A DNA stretch of 64,000 nucleotides from Pseudomonas sp. PDM15 (GTDB taxonomy: Bacteria > Pseudomonadota > Gammaproteobacteria > Pseudomonadales > Pseudomonadaceae). The position numbers and the translations under genes were made by a program. The DNA lies in assembly GCF_014851565.1 (NCBI RefSeq), contig NZ_JACVAA010000004.1, forward strand, positions 496,001-560,000. Reading direction: 5' to 3'. The notes under the pieces are model-generated. The model made no database searches. It worked only from the letters and a program-made list of their open reading frames with translations, and was not told where the DNA came from. Shown in pieces: positions 40,275 through 49,153 of this stretch (the stretch's first letter is position 1; each line of letters opens with the position of its first letter).

Positions 40275-42038
40275 ATGACAATCGCGCAACGCGCCGACGC
40301 TTCTCGCGGCGGCATCGACTGGGCCGGCCTGGGCTGGGCCTTTCTGTTCTTCTGGTACTTCTCGGGTGTCACCCAGGTACTGATCTACGCCAGCGACAGC
40401 GCCGGCTTCTCCGGACTGCGCCAGTCTGTGGTGCTGAGCCTGCTGTGGCTGGTGCCGCTGGTGCTGTTCCCGGCGCGGGCGCGCCTGCTGGCGGCGCTGA
40501 TCGGCGTGCCGCTGTGGCTGTGCTCGCTGGCTGGTTTCGGCTACTTCCTGATCTATGGCCAGGAGTTCTCGCAGAGCGTCATTTTCATCCTCTTCGAGTC
40601 CAACGTCAGCGAGGGCACCGAGTACCTGGCGCAGTACTTCGCCTGGTGGATGGTGCCGGCCTTCCTCGCCTACGGCCTGGGCGCCTGGCTGCTGTGGCGC
40701 AAGGTGCGCCCGGTGTATCTGTCCAGGCCGGGGGCGCTGCTGGCGTCGCTGTTCCTGCTGTTTTCCTCGCTCGGCTACCCCGCCCTGCGCCAGTTCAGCA
40801 AGCACGACGATCTGCGTTCGGCGCTGGAAAACTTCGAGGAGCGCATCGAGCCGGCCACGCCCTGGCAACTGGTGGTCGGCTATCGCCAGTACCGTGCCCA
40901 GCTGGCCAACATGCAGGCGCTGCTGGAGGGCCGTCAGCGCATCGCCCCGCTGACCGGCCTGGTGGATGCCCATGCTGGTCAGCCGGCGACCCTGGTGCTG
41001 GTCATCGGCGAGTCGACCAACCGCCAGCGCATGAGCCTGTACGGCTACGGCCGCCAGACCACCCCTGAGCTGGACAAACTGCGCGACCAGCTGCAGGTGT
41101 TCGGCAACGTGGTCACCCCGCGGCCCTACACCATCGAGGCGCTGCAGCAAGTACTGACCTTCGCCGACCAGAACAACCCCGATGCCTATCTGAACACCCC
41201 GTCGCTGGTCAGCGTGATGAAACAGGCCGGCTACAAGACCTACTGGATCACCAACCAGCAGACCATCACCAAGCGCAACACCATGCTCACCACCTTCTCC
41301 AAGCAGGCGGACGAGCAGTTCTACCTGAACAACAACCGCGAGCAGAACGCCCGCCAGTACGACGGTGACGTGCTCGAGCCCTTCGCCAAGGTGCTGGCCG
41401 AGGATGCGCCGCGCAAGTTCATCGTGGTCCACCTGCTCGGTACCCACATGAGCTATCAGTACCGCTATCCGCCCGAGTACGAACGTTTCACCGATCGTCA
41501 GGGCGCGCCGGAGCATGTCAGCGATGACCAGCTGCCGACCTACAACGCCTACGACAATGCGGTGCTGTACAACGACTTCGTCGTCTCCAGCCTGATCAAG
41601 CGCTTCTCCGCCACCGACCCCAACGGCTTCCTGCTCTACCTCTCCGACCACGGCGAGGCGGTGTTCGACGCGCCCAAGGAAGAGGTGCTGGGGCGCAACG
41701 AGGCGGCGCCGACCGGGCCGATGTACACCATCCCCTTCATCCTGTGGAATTCGCCGAAATGGCAGGCCCGGCAGCCGCGTGATTTCAGCCAGGCCATCGG
41801 GCGGGCTGCCAGCAGCTCTAGCCTGGTGCACACCTGGGCGGATCTGGCCGGGCTCGACTTCGCCGAGCGCGATCGCAGTCGCAGCCTGGTGAGTGCCGAC
41901 TTCAAGCCGCGTCCGTTGCTGATTGGCGACCCGCAACAGCCCGAAAACCTGATCGACTTCAGTCTGATCAAGCCCAAGGCGGTCGACAGCGACCTGGCCC
42001 AGCAGGAGTCGCCCAAGAGGCGCGCCCAGCCGCTCTAG
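40275..42038 (+). CDS. Phosphoethanolamine transferase (EptA/CptA-type)
   Basis: 587 residues. Five hydrophobic helices (about 18-180) precede a periplasmic sulfatase-fold domain. The nucleophile is Thr248 in VIGESTNRQRMSLYGYG, and zinc ligands lie in LYLSDHGEAVFDA and nearby. This class moves phosphoethanolamine from phosphatidylethanolamine onto lipopolysaccharide lipid A or core. The sequence does not decide between lipid A (EptA) and heptose (CptA) targets, but the short loops and no extra Cys pattern lean to CptA-like. No clear ribosome site precedes the ATG. A hairpin follows the stop. Confidence 0.87.
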   Translation: MTIAQRADASRGGIDWAGLGWAFLFFWYFSGVTQVLIYASDSAGFSGLRQSVVLSLLWLVPLVLFPARARLLAALIGVPLWLCSLAGFGYFLIYGQEFSQSVIFILFESNVSEGTEYLAQYFAWWMVPAFLAYGLGAWLLWRKVRPVYLSRPGALLASLFLLFSSLGYPALRQFSKHDDLRSALENFEERIEPATPWQLVVGYRQYRAQLANMQALLEGRQRIAPLTGLVDAHAGQPATLVLVIGESTNRQRMSLYGYGRQTTPELDKLRDQLQVFGNVVTPRPYTIEALQQVLTFADQNNPDAYLNTPSLVSVMKQAGYKTYWITNQQTITKRNTMLTTFSKQADEQFYLNNNREQNARQYDGDVLEPFAKVLAEDAPRKFIVVHLLGTHMSYQYRYPPEYERFTDRQGAPEHVSDDQLPTYNAYDNAVLYNDFVVSSLIKRFSATDPNGFLLYLSDHGEAVFDAPKEEVLGRNEAAPTGPMYTIPFILWNSPKWQARQPRDFSQAIGRAASSSSLVHTWADLAGLDFAERDRSRSLVSADFKPRPLLIGDPQQPENLIDFSLIKPKAVDSDLAQQESPKRRAQPL

Positions 42039-42066
42039 CCTCCGCTTCATCCCCCGTTGGAACGAG

Positions 42067-42101
42067 CGCCGCACGATGGAGTAATCCGTCGTGCGGCGTT
42101 T
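42067..42101 (+). terminator. Stem-loop after phosphoethanolamine transferase gene
   Basis: CGCCGCACGA pairs with TCGTGCGGCG, and inner bases GGA/TCC extend the stem to a GTAA loop. It ends in TTT and is 28 bases after the stop. Confidence 0.6.
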
Positions 42102-42207
42102 CAGTCTTAGGAGGGAAAATGCGTGGAGCGATCGTGCGCTCCCGCCTCGCCGTCCCCTACAGTCCCTCGCCGCTTGCCCATCACAACAAGAACAAGGGAC
42201 ATGACAC

Positions 42208-44142
42208 ATGAAGCGAGTACTGACTCCGCTGACCTTCGCCTGCCTGCTGGCCAGCGCCACCTCGGCCCAGGCCGGCGCCTACAGCGGCATGGTGGTGTTC
42301 GGCGACAGCCTGAGCGACGCCGGCCAGCGCCCCGAGGCGGGCGCCCCGAGCAACCCGGTGCGTCATACCAATCGCGTGGGTCCCGGCTTCGGGCCGGGCG
42401 AGGCCTACGGCTATACCTCGCCGATGCTGATCAACCAGCAGCTGGGCCTGGCTCCGCAGGTGGCTTCGACCAACGTCATGCGCGCCCTCAACGGCCAGGC
42501 CGACGGTGACAACTGGGCGGTCGGCGGCTACCGCACCGAGCAGATCTACAACTCCATCACCGGCGTGTTCGACCCGCTCACCGGCATCGGCGGCTCCCAG
42601 GTACGCGCGGGCCTGAACTACAGCGACCCGCTGATCCGCCAGCGCGATGGTTACCTGGTCAACCTGCGCAACCAGGGCCTGAGCATCGACCCGGACACCC
42701 TGTTCTACCTCAACGGCGGCGGCAACGACTTCCTCCAGGGCCTGATCGTCGACGACGCCAGCGCGCGGGCCGCCGCCGGACGTCTGGTTGCCGGCGTGCG
42801 TGCCCTGCAGGCGGCCGGCGGGCGCTATTTCATGGTGCCGCTGCTGGTGGACGTGGCCAGCCCGGTCACCGGTGGTGTGGTCAACGCCGCCCAGGTGCCG
42901 CTGGCCCAGGCGTTCAATGCCGAGCTGGCGGCGCAGCTCGGCGCCGTCCGCGCCGAGGTCATACCGCTCAATGTGCCGCTCCTCTATCGCGAGGTGCTGG
43001 GCGATGCTGCCGCATTCGGCTTCGACCCGACGCAGAATCTGCTCGGTACCTGTTTCGCCGGCTGCGCCTCAGTCAATCCGGTGTATGGCATCGGCAGCGC
43101 CACGCCCGACCCGGATCGGTTGATCTACGCCGACATCGTGCACCCGACCACCGCCATGCAGCAGATCCTTGCCGACCAGGGCTACTCGATCCTGGCTGCG
43201 CCGTGGGAGCTGAGCCTGTTGCCCCAGGCCGCAGAGACAGCCCTGCGCGGCAGTCAGGAGCGTCTGCGCCAGCAATGGCTGGGCGACGCGGGCGCCTGGC
43301 AGGCGGTCGGCCGCTGGCGTGGTTTCGTCGATGGCAGCACGCGCCGTGCCGATCTGGACGGCAGCGACACCGGCGCCGCCGGCGATGTCAGCGGCAAGGG
43401 CCTGAGCCTGGGCGGCAGCTATCGCCTGAGCGAGCAATGGCGACTGGGCGCGGCACTGGATGTGCAGGAGCAGGACCTGGAGTTGGGCGAGCGCGACTCC
43501 GACTACGGCCTGCGCAGCTACCTGGCCAGCGCTTTCGCCCAGTACCGCGACGGCCTGCTGTGGGGCGACGCGACGCTGAGCGCCGGCTATCTGGATTACC
43601 AGGACCTGGAGCGGCGCTTCGCCCTCGGCAAGACCACCCGCACCGAGCGCGGCGATACAGACGGCCAGGTGCTGGCCCTCGGCGGGCGCCTGGGCATCGA
43701 GCTGGAAGCCGGCGACCCACGCCTGAGTCTGCTTCCCTTCGTCAGTGCCGATGTGGCGCGCATCGAGGTCGATGGCTACCGCGAGGATGGTGCCAGCTCC
43801 ACTGCACTGACCTATGACGACCAGACCCGTGACTCACGGCGCCTGGGCGTCGGTCTGCAGGCGCGCTTCCAACTGGCGGAGGATGCCGAGCTGTTCGGCG
43901 AAATCTCCCGGGAGAAGGAGTTCGAGGACGAGCAGAGCGAGGTCGACATGCGCCTGAACAGCGTCGCCGGCGTCGACTTCAGCCTCAAGGGTGTCGAGCG
44001 CGAGGAACACCTGACCCGCGCCGCATTGGGTCTGCGCCAGCGCCTGGCGCCGGAGTTGGCCCTGCAGGTCGGCTACGACTATCGCAAGGCCGGCGATGAC
44101 GATCTGCATGGCATCGGCCTGAGTCTGTCGCTGGACTGGTAA
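42208..44142 (+). CDS. estA: Autotransporter esterase EstA (GDSL family)
   Basis: 644 residues, very near the known EstA size. A signal peptide (about 1-22, ending AQA) leads into a GDSL-lipase passenger with nucleophile Ser34 in FGDSLSD, the block NGGGNDF, and Asp/His in DIVHPTT. From about residue 350 a 12-strand beta barrel follows, ending with aromatic SLDW. The protein is fixed in the outer membrane with the esterase exposed. In Pseudomonas, EstA affects rhamnolipid production and motility. Confidence 0.96.
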   Translation: MKRVLTPLTFACLLASATSAQAGAYSGMVVFGDSLSDAGQRPEAGAPSNPVRHTNRVGPGFGPGEAYGYTSPMLINQQLGLAPQVASTNVMRALNGQADGDNWAVGGYRTEQIYNSITGVFDPLTGIGGSQVRAGLNYSDPLIRQRDGYLVNLRNQGLSIDPDTLFYLNGGGNDFLQGLIVDDASARAAAGRLVAGVRALQAAGGRYFMVPLLVDVASPVTGGVVNAAQVPLAQAFNAELAAQLGAVRAEVIPLNVPLLYREVLGDAAAFGFDPTQNLLGTCFAGCASVNPVYGIGSATPDPDRLIYADIVHPTTAMQQILADQGYSILAAPWELSLLPQAAETALRGSQERLRQQWLGDAGAWQAVGRWRGFVDGSTRRADLDGSDTGAAGDVSGKGLSLGGSYRLSEQWRLGAALDVQEQDLELGERDSDYGLRSYLASAFAQYRDGLLWGDATLSAGYLDYQDLERRFALGKTTRTERGDTDGQVLALGGRLGIELEAGDPRLSLLPFVSADVARIEVDGYREDGASSTALTYDDQTRDSRRLGVGLQARFQLAEDAELFGEISREKEFEDEQSEVDMRLNSVAGVDFSLKGVEREEHLTRAALGLRQRLAPELALQVGYDYRKAGDDDLHGIGLSLSLDW

Positions 44143-44174
44143 GGCGTTGCGCTTGTGGGGGCCGGCCGGCAGCG

Positions 44175-44204
44175 GATAATATGAGAAGTATTCGCAAATG
44201 ATTA
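44175..44204. promoter_or_regulatory. Possible Fur box upstream of PepSY gene
   Basis: GATAATATGAGAAGTATTCG and the following GCAAATGATT resemble overlapping Fur half-sites (GAGAA-N2-ATTC). The match to the 19-base consensus is partial, about half. The PepSY protein downstream belongs to a group often controlled by iron. Confidence 0.4.
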
Positions 44205-44344
44205 CCGGGCCGCACACGCAGCAGCAGAAGGAGCGCGCGCATGTTCGCCGTCGCGAGAAGGCCTCCAGGGCTTTTCGTGGCGGCGGGCTGCATGTGCCAG
44301 CTTCCGCTCCTCGCAGGTCGCTCGGACGCCAATAAGAGCCCAAG

Positions 44345-45496
44345 ATGACTGCCCGAGCCCTGCGTAACTGGTATCTGGTCCACAAGTGGACCAGCCTGAT
44401 CTCCACCGTCTTCCTGCTGATGCTGTGCCTGACCGGCCTGCCGCTGATCTTCCACGAGGAGATCGAGCACTACTTCGAGCCGCACCCCGAGCTCAAGGAG
44501 ATCACCGCCGACTCGCCGCGCATCGACTACGACAAGCTGATCGCCGAGGCGCTGGCGGTGCGCCCGGGCGAGGTGGTGCGCTTCGTCGGCTTCGACCCGG
44601 AGGAGCCGCTGGGCTTCATCTTCACCGCGCCGACCATTCAGCCTCCGCCGCTGGATGCCTACATTCAGAACTTCGATACGCGCACCGGCGAGCTGTTTCC
44701 CTCGGATCCGCCGGAAGACGGCTTCATGCACCTGATGCTGCGCCTGCACACCGACATGTTCCTCGGCCTGCCCGGCTACCTGTTCCTCGGCTTCATGGGC
44801 TTGCTGCTGGTGGCTTCGCTGGTATCCGGCGTGGTGGTGTACACGCCGTTCATGCGCAAGCTGGACTTCGCCACCGTGCGCACAGCGCGCAGCAACCGCC
44901 TGAAGTGGCTGGACCTGCACAACGTGCTCGGCATCGTCACCCTGGCCTGGGTGCTGGTGGTCGGCGCCACCGGGGTGATCAACACCCTGGCGATCCCGAT
45001 TCTCGGCCTGTGGCAAAACGGCCAGCTGGCGGAAATGACCGCGCCCTACAAGGACCTGCCACCGCTGACCGAACTGGGCTCGCTGCACAAGGCCATGCAG
45101 ACCGCACAGGCGGCTGCACCGGGCATGGCGCCGAGCTTCGTTGCCTACCCCGGCACCGACTTCAGCAGCCAGCACCATTACGCGGTGTTCATGCGCGGCG
45201 ACACGCCGTTGACCTCGCGCCTGCTCAAGCCGGCGCTGGTCGACGCCACGACCGGCGAGCTGACCGACATGCGCGAGATGCCGATGTATGTGAAGACCTT
45301 GCTGGTGTCGCAGCCGCTGCACTTCGGTGACTACGGTGGCCTGCCGCTGAAGATCATCTGGGCGCTGCTGGACATCGTCTCCATCATCATCCTGATCAGC
45401 GGCCTGTACCTCTGGCTGGCTCGACGCAAGGCGCCCATCGAGAAGCGTCTGGCGGAGCTGAATGCAGGTGGTCTGCTGGTGGAGGGCAAGGCATGA
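44345..45496 (+). CDS. PepSY-domain membrane protein (PiuB-like), copy 1
   Basis: 383 residues. Four membrane helices (about 14-36, 140-165, 195-220, 340-362) flank PepSY periplasmic parts. Key motifs are HKWTSLISTVFLLMLCLTGL at the start, the central RLKWLDLHNVLGIVTL, and SQPLHFGDYGGLP near the end. Proteins of this kind are tied to iron or siderophore uptake and periplasmic reduction. It overlaps a 62-residue membrane protein by ATGA. A paralogous pair lies at 50287-51578 on the other strand. Confidence 0.88.
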   Translation: MTARALRNWYLVHKWTSLISTVFLLMLCLTGLPLIFHEEIEHYFEPHPELKEITADSPRIDYDKLIAEALAVRPGEVVRFVGFDPEEPLGFIFTAPTIQPPPLDAYIQNFDTRTGELFPSDPPEDGFMHLMLRLHTDMFLGLPGYLFLGFMGLLLVASLVSGVVVYTPFMRKLDFATVRTARSNRLKWLDLHNVLGIVTLAWVLVVGATGVINTLAIPILGLWQNGQLAEMTAPYKDLPPLTELGSLHKAMQTAQAAAPGMAPSFVAYPGTDFSSQHHYAVFMRGDTPLTSRLLKPALVDATTGELTDMREMPMYVKTLLVSQPLHFGDYGGLPLKIIWALLDIVSIIILISGLYLWLARRKAPIEKRLAELNAGGLLVEGKA

Positions 45497-45681
45497 GACG
45501 CGGACTCTGGATGATCTTCCGCTGGCCTTTGGTGCTCGGTGTGCTGAGCCTGTTCGGCCTGCTCTCGGCGCTCGTCGGCGATGAGGTCTACGACTTGCTG
45601 TCGTGGCTCAGCCTGGGCATACCGCTGGTGCTGCTCGGCGTGGTCTGGCTGCGCATGCGCAACGCGCGCAAGCCCTCTTGA
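45493..45681 (+). CDS. Tiny two-helix membrane protein, PepSY partner 1
   Basis: 62 residues with two hydrophobic helices (about 8-28 and 35-53) and a basic C-terminus. Its ATG overlaps the PepSY stop. Its sequence pattern (GVLSLFGLLSALVGDEVYD) matches the tiny partner at 50287-50454 (GVLSAAGLFAALLGDGPWD). It is probably a small accessory subunit. Function unknown. Confidence 0.8.
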   Translation: MRRGLWMIFRWPLVLGVLSLFGLLSALVGDEVYDLLSWLSLGIPLVLLGVVWLRMRNARKPS

Positions 45682-45703
45682 CCACGCGGCCTCGCGCCTG
45701 GCG

Positions 45704-46099
45704 TCAGCCCTTGGGGCGCCAGGCGCAGTAGCCCGGGCGCGGACCGATGCGTGGGTGGTTGCGGCAGGTGTCCGGGCGCTTGTCGTAGACGGTGCACAGG
45801 CGGGTCTCGCGATCCAGATACATGCAGTCGTCGTTGCTCATGCGGGTCAGGGTGAAGATGCCGGACTTCTGGTTGAAGCGCTCGATCAGCCCCTCCTTCT
45901 GCAGCCGCTTGGCGATGTTCTTCGGCGGCTCGCCGCGCTCGAACTCGTCGACCACGCCGAGGCGGATCAGGTCGACGATGCGTACTTCCACCGGCATGGT
46001 GCAGCAGGTGGAGATGCAGCTGGTGCACATGTCCTTGTTGTACTTGGTCCAGGTTTCGACGCGGTCGATTTCCGCGGCGGCGATCAGTTGCGGTCTCAT
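45704..46099 (-). CDS. YkgJ-family cysteine-cluster protein
   Basis: 131 residues with the Cys-rich pattern CTSCISTCC near the N-terminus, then CMYLDRETRLCTVYDKRPDTC, and a final Cys in GYCAWR. Family members are thought to bind zinc or an iron-sulfur cluster; the role is unknown. It is convergent with the tiny membrane protein gene, with a GC-rich inverted repeat across the boundary (about 45694-45726). Confidence 0.85.
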   Translation of the reverse strand: MRPQLIAAAEIDRVETWTKYNKDMCTSCISTCCTMPVEVRIVDLIRLGVVDEFERGEPPKNIAKRLQKEGLIERFNQKSGIFTLTRMSNDDCMYLDRETRLCTVYDKRPDTCRNHPRIGPRPGYCAWRPKG

Positions 46100-46190
46100 G
46101 TCAGGCTCGGTGGCGCGGGGCGCAGGTCAATCAGGCGCGCGATGATAGCGGTCACACCGACTTTGTGAACCCCTTCCCGCTCGGCGGCTT

Positions 46191-46208
46191 TGTAATCTTT
46201 GGCTTACA
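46191..46208 (+). promoter_or_regulatory. GacA upstream activating sequence of rsmY
   Basis: TGTAATCTTTGGCTTACA matches the GacA box TGTAAG-N6-CTTACA with a single mismatch. Its centre is about 64 bases upstream of the inferred rsmY start. Confidence 0.85.
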
Positions 46209-46263
46209 CGGCGTGCCGGCGAAGGCTGCTGTCAACATGCCACCAGGAAGATTAATCTCGCTT

Positions 46264-46387
46264 TCAAGGACTTAGCGCAGGAAGCGCACCGCGACAACAG
46301 GGAAATGAGGGATTGTCCGCCAGGATGGCGAACGGATCACGGATGTCAGGAACCAGTCTGCAGAACCCCGCGCAAGCGGGGTTTTTT
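46264..46387 (+). ncRNA. rsmY: RsmY regulatory small RNA
   Basis: About 124 bases, from near TCAAGGACTTAGCGCAGGAA to the terminator. It holds eight GGA motifs, several of which (CAGGAA, AGGGAA, AGGGAT, AGGAT) are placed to sit in loops, the feature that lets RsmY bind and remove the RsmA/CsrA translational repressor. A GacA box lies upstream and a rho-independent terminator ends it. It lies between a YkgJ gene and a LysR-type gene. The exact 5' end is inferred by analogy with known RsmY. Confidence 0.92.
46366..46387 (+). terminator. Rho-independent terminator of rsmY
   Basis: CCCCGC-GCAA-GCGGGG is followed by TTTTTT, a compact 6-bp stem with a tetraloop, ten bases before the end of the convergent LysR gene. 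Confidence 0.92.
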
Positions 46388-46397
46388 ATTTTCCGCA

Positions 46398-47297
46398 TTA
46401 GCCATTTCCCTTCACCACTTCGTTCAGCAGCTTGCCCAGCAGATCCAGCGTCGGCTGCTGGCGCTGCGCATCGCGGAATACCAGGCCGACCTTGAGTGGC
46501 ACGCGCGGTTCGCTGATCGGCTTCCACAGCAAACCCTGGTTCGCATGTAGCTGGCGAGCGCGGCCCGGCAGCACGGTGGCCAGGCCGGCCGAGTGCGGCA
46601 GACTGTCGAGGATGCCGCTCATATGGTTGAGCTCGGCCTGTACATGCGGGCGGCGGCCGAGCAGGGCCAGCTGCTCCTGCCAGATCTGTCGAACGCGGAA
46701 CTCCTCGCCGAGCAGCAGCATGGGCTGCTCCGCCGCCTGGGCCAGCGACACCTTCCTGAATTCGCGCAGCGCATGCTCCGGCGGTACCACCAGCTGCAGC
46801 TCGTCCTCGTACAGCTCCAGGCTGTGCAGGCCGGGCTGGCGTGGCGGCAGGAAGCCGATGCCGATGTCCAGGCTGCCGCTGAGCAGGCGCCGCTCGATCT
46901 CCAGGCCGGACAGTTCGTAGATCTGCACCACCAGCTGCGGCTGCGCGGCGCGCAGTTTCTCCAGCAGATGCGGCACCAGGCTGGCGTTGACCGTCTGCAG
47001 CACGCCGATGGCCAGGCTGCGCGGCGCCCGACCGCGGAAACCGCGCAGGGCATCGCGGGCGCGCTCCAGGCCGTCGAGCAGTGGCAGCGCGTGGCTGTAC
47101 AGAGTATGGGCGGCGAGGGTCGGCAGCAGGCGCTTGCCGCTGCGCTGGAACAGCGCCACTTCGAGGTTCTGCTCCAGCTGGCGGATCTGCTGCGACAGCG
47201 CCGGCTGCGACAGGCTCAGGCGTTCGGCCGCGCGGCCGACATGACCTTCCTCGTAAAGGGCGACGAAGTAGCGCAGCTGGCGAAAGTCCACGGCCAT
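46398..47297 (-). CDS. LysR-type transcriptional regulator
   Basis: 299 residues. The N-terminal winged helix (FRQLRYFVALYEEGHVGRAA, LSLSQPALSQQIRQLE) is followed by a periplasmic-binding-protein-like effector domain. It is closest in style to CynR-group regulators, but no ligand can be read. It is convergent with rsmY and divergent from the MOSC gene at 47415, which is the most likely regulated target. Confidence 0.9.
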   Translation of the reverse strand: MAVDFRQLRYFVALYEEGHVGRAAERLSLSQPALSQQIRQLEQNLEVALFQRSGKRLLPTLAAHTLYSHALPLLDGLERARDALRGFRGRAPRSLAIGVLQTVNASLVPHLLEKLRAAQPQLVVQIYELSGLEIERRLLSGSLDIGIGFLPPRQPGLHSLELYEDELQLVVPPEHALREFRKVSLAQAAEQPMLLLGEEFRVRQIWQEQLALLGRRPHVQAELNHMSGILDSLPHSAGLATVLPGRARQLHANQGLLWKPISEPRVPLKVGLVFRDAQRQQPTLDLLGKLLNEVVKGNG

Positions 47298-47414
47298 TCC
47301 TCGGTGATCGATAACTTCAGCTTATCAATGAAGCTGGGAAATCGAAATGTCGTCTCGCCTGTGACATCCCTATCATCTGCCGCATCGACAGCCGCGACGT
47401 GGGTGGCGGAGAAA

Positions 47415-48113
47415 ATGATCAAGGCAGAGGTGGCGGGAGTATTCATAGGAAAAGCCGTGGATGAAGGCCGTAGCTATGTCAGCGCGTTGAACAAGCTGCC
47501 GGTGGCTGCCGAGGTATGGCTCGGCCCGCTGGGACTGGAGGGTGACGAGCAGGGCGACAGCCGTCATCACGGTGGCCCCGAGCGTGCCCTGCACCTGTAC
47601 CCGTCCGAGCACTATGCGCAGTGGCGTCAGCGCTACCCGCAGCGCAACTGGCAACAGCCGGCCTTCGGCGAGAATCTGTCCAGCCGTGGCCTGCTGGAGA
47701 GCCAAGTGTGCATTGGCGACATGTTCCGCTGGGGCGAGGCCCTGCTGCAGGTCAGCCAGCCGCGCTCGCCCTGCTACCGCCTGGCCGAGCGCTGGGCGCT
47801 GCCGGGCCTGGCGCTGGAGATGCAGGATAACGGCCTGTGTGGCTGGTTCTTCCGCGTGCTGCGGCCGGGCTGGGTCAGCGCCACGCAGCCGCTGGAACTG
47901 GTACAGCGCAGCCATCCGGGCCTGAGCGTGGCCCAGGCAATCCGCAGCTATTTCCAGTTCCCCCTCGAGCGTGGCGGTCTACAGCAGTTGCTGGCCTGCG
48001 AGGCTCTGTCCGAGCGCTGGCGCCACAGCGCCGCGCGACGCCTGTCCAGCGGCCAGCTGGAAGACTGGCGCAACCGTCTGGAGGGCCCGGCCCGGCCGGC
48101 GCTGAGCGCATGA
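47415..48113 (+). CDS. MOSC-domain protein (YiiM-like)
   Basis: 232 residues; ATG 47415 with GGAG close upstream. MOSC features are GLEGDEQGDSRHHGGPERALHL, GENLSSRGL, and the conserved Cys in RSPCYRLAER. A C-terminal helical part (about 150-225) is as in YiiM. MOSC proteins act on molybdenum-cofactor-linked sulfur or hydroxylamino compounds (YiiM gives 6-N-hydroxylaminopurine resistance). It overlaps the next gene by ATGA and is divergent from the LysR gene. Confidence 0.9.
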   Translation: MIKAEVAGVFIGKAVDEGRSYVSALNKLPVAAEVWLGPLGLEGDEQGDSRHHGGPERALHLYPSEHYAQWRQRYPQRNWQQPAFGENLSSRGLLESQVCIGDMFRWGEALLQVSQPRSPCYRLAERWALPGLALEMQDNGLCGWFFRVLRPGWVSATQPLELVQRSHPGLSVAQAIRSYFQFPLERGGLQQLLACEALSERWRHSAARRLSSGQLEDWRNRLEGPARPALSA

Positions 48114-48346
48114 ACGACTACCTGATCCAGCTACACCGCGACGATTGCCTGTGGGCCGAGCTGACGGTCGGCGGCGCCCGCCTGGCCGAGATACGCGCCG
48201 AGTTTGCGCAGCGCTTCCCCAGCAGCGAAGGCTTCAGCCTGCGGGTGCAGCAGCGCCAGGAACAACGCCGCATCGTCGAGTGCGGTCCAGAGGGTATTCG
48301 CCTGCTCGGCGTGCAGTACCGGTACCTGGAGCTCGACGAGGCGTGA
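48110..48346 (+). CDS. Small protein translationally coupled to MOSC gene
   Basis: 78 residues (begins MNDYLIQLHRDDC). Its ATG overlaps the MOSC stop, so it is almost certainly translated with it. It is soluble, charged and without recognised domains. Its pattern of alternating hydrophobic residues suggests a small alpha/beta fold. Function unknown. Confidence 0.75.
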   Translation: MNDYLIQLHRDDCLWAELTVGGARLAEIRAEFAQRFPSSEGFSLRVQQRQEQRRIVECGPEGIRLLGVQYRYLELDEA

Positions 48347-48387
48347 AGCCTATTCAATGTGCGGTGAATGACGGAGGAGGTGAAGCG

Positions 48388-49095
48388 ATGCGTGTATCCA
48401 TCCTGCAGCATGTTGCGTTCGAGGGACCGGCGCAGATCGGCCAGTGGCTGGACCAGCGCAATCTGCCGGCGCAAGTACATCACCTGTACGCCGGAGATGC
48501 CCTGCCGACGCTGGACGACTTCGACCTGCTGGTGGTCATGGGCGGGCCGATGAGCGTGCACGACGAGGCCGAGCATCCCTGGCTGCTGGCCGAGAAGCAT
48601 CTGCTGCGCGCCGCGCTCGAAGCCGGCAAACGGGTACTGGGCATCTGCCTCGGTGGCCAGCTGCTGGCCGAGGCGCTGGGCGGCGAGGTGCGCGTGGCCG
48701 ATACGGCGGAAATCGGCTGGCACCCGATCGAACAGCACGCCGAGGCCAGCCAGTCGCCGCTCGGGCGCATGCTGCCGCAGCGGCTGATGGCCATGCACTG
48801 GCATGGCGAGACCTTTAGCCTGCCGGCCGGCGCCATTCCGCTCTACCATTCGGCTGCCTGCGCGATGCAGGGCTTCGTCTGGAACGAGCGCGCCGTGGCC
48901 CTGCAGTGCCATCTGGAAAGCAGTCCGGCGAGCATCGAACAATTGCTCGCCGCCTGCCCGCAGGATCTGCAACGGCCTGGGGCGGTGCAGGATGCCGCCA
49001 CCATCCAGGCTGGCAGTGCCCACTGCGCCTCGCTCGGCGCCAGCCTGTTCCGCCTGCTCGACTACCTCAGCGGCCCACACGCCCAGCTGACCTGA
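48388..49095 (+). CDS. Class I glutamine amidotransferase domain protein
   Basis: 235 residues; ATG 48388 with GGAGG upstream. The nucleophile is Cys87 in LGICLGGQLLAEALGG, and the GGPMSVHDE region fits the GMP-synthase-type glutaminase fold. The usual FHPE site reads QCHLE here, an altered catalytic His neighbourhood with the His kept. It is probably a stand-alone glutaminase or amidotransferase. It lies 41 bases after the small protein and a terminator follows. Confidence 0.85.
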   Translation: MRVSILQHVAFEGPAQIGQWLDQRNLPAQVHHLYAGDALPTLDDFDLLVVMGGPMSVHDEAEHPWLLAEKHLLRAALEAGKRVLGICLGGQLLAEALGGEVRVADTAEIGWHPIEQHAEASQSPLGRMLPQRLMAMHWHGETFSLPAGAIPLYHSAACAMQGFVWNERAVALQCHLESSPASIEQLLAACPQDLQRPGAVQDAATIQAGSAHCASLGASLFRLLDYLSGPHAQLT

Positions 49096-49118
49096 TTCGC
49101 GTTTGTCACCCTGCGCTT

Positions 49119-49142
49119 GGCCCCACTCCCGGGGCCTTTTTT
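49119..49142 (+). terminator. Rho-independent terminator after amidotransferase gene
   Basis: GGCCCC-ACTCCC-GGGGCC is followed by six Ts. It separates this gene from the convergent hydrolase ending at 49154. Confidence 0.9.
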
Positions 49143-49153
49143 ATGGCCGCGAT

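Noticed and set aside
40212..42260. 682-codon minus-strand frame
   Set aside because: It is a shadow of the phosphoethanolamine transferase gene, with no ribosome site and no domain.
45694..45726. Separate bidirectional terminator
   Set aside because: The inverted repeat GCGCCTGGCG/CGCCAGGCGC overlaps the last codons of the YkgJ gene and has no T-tract, so coding constraint may explain it.
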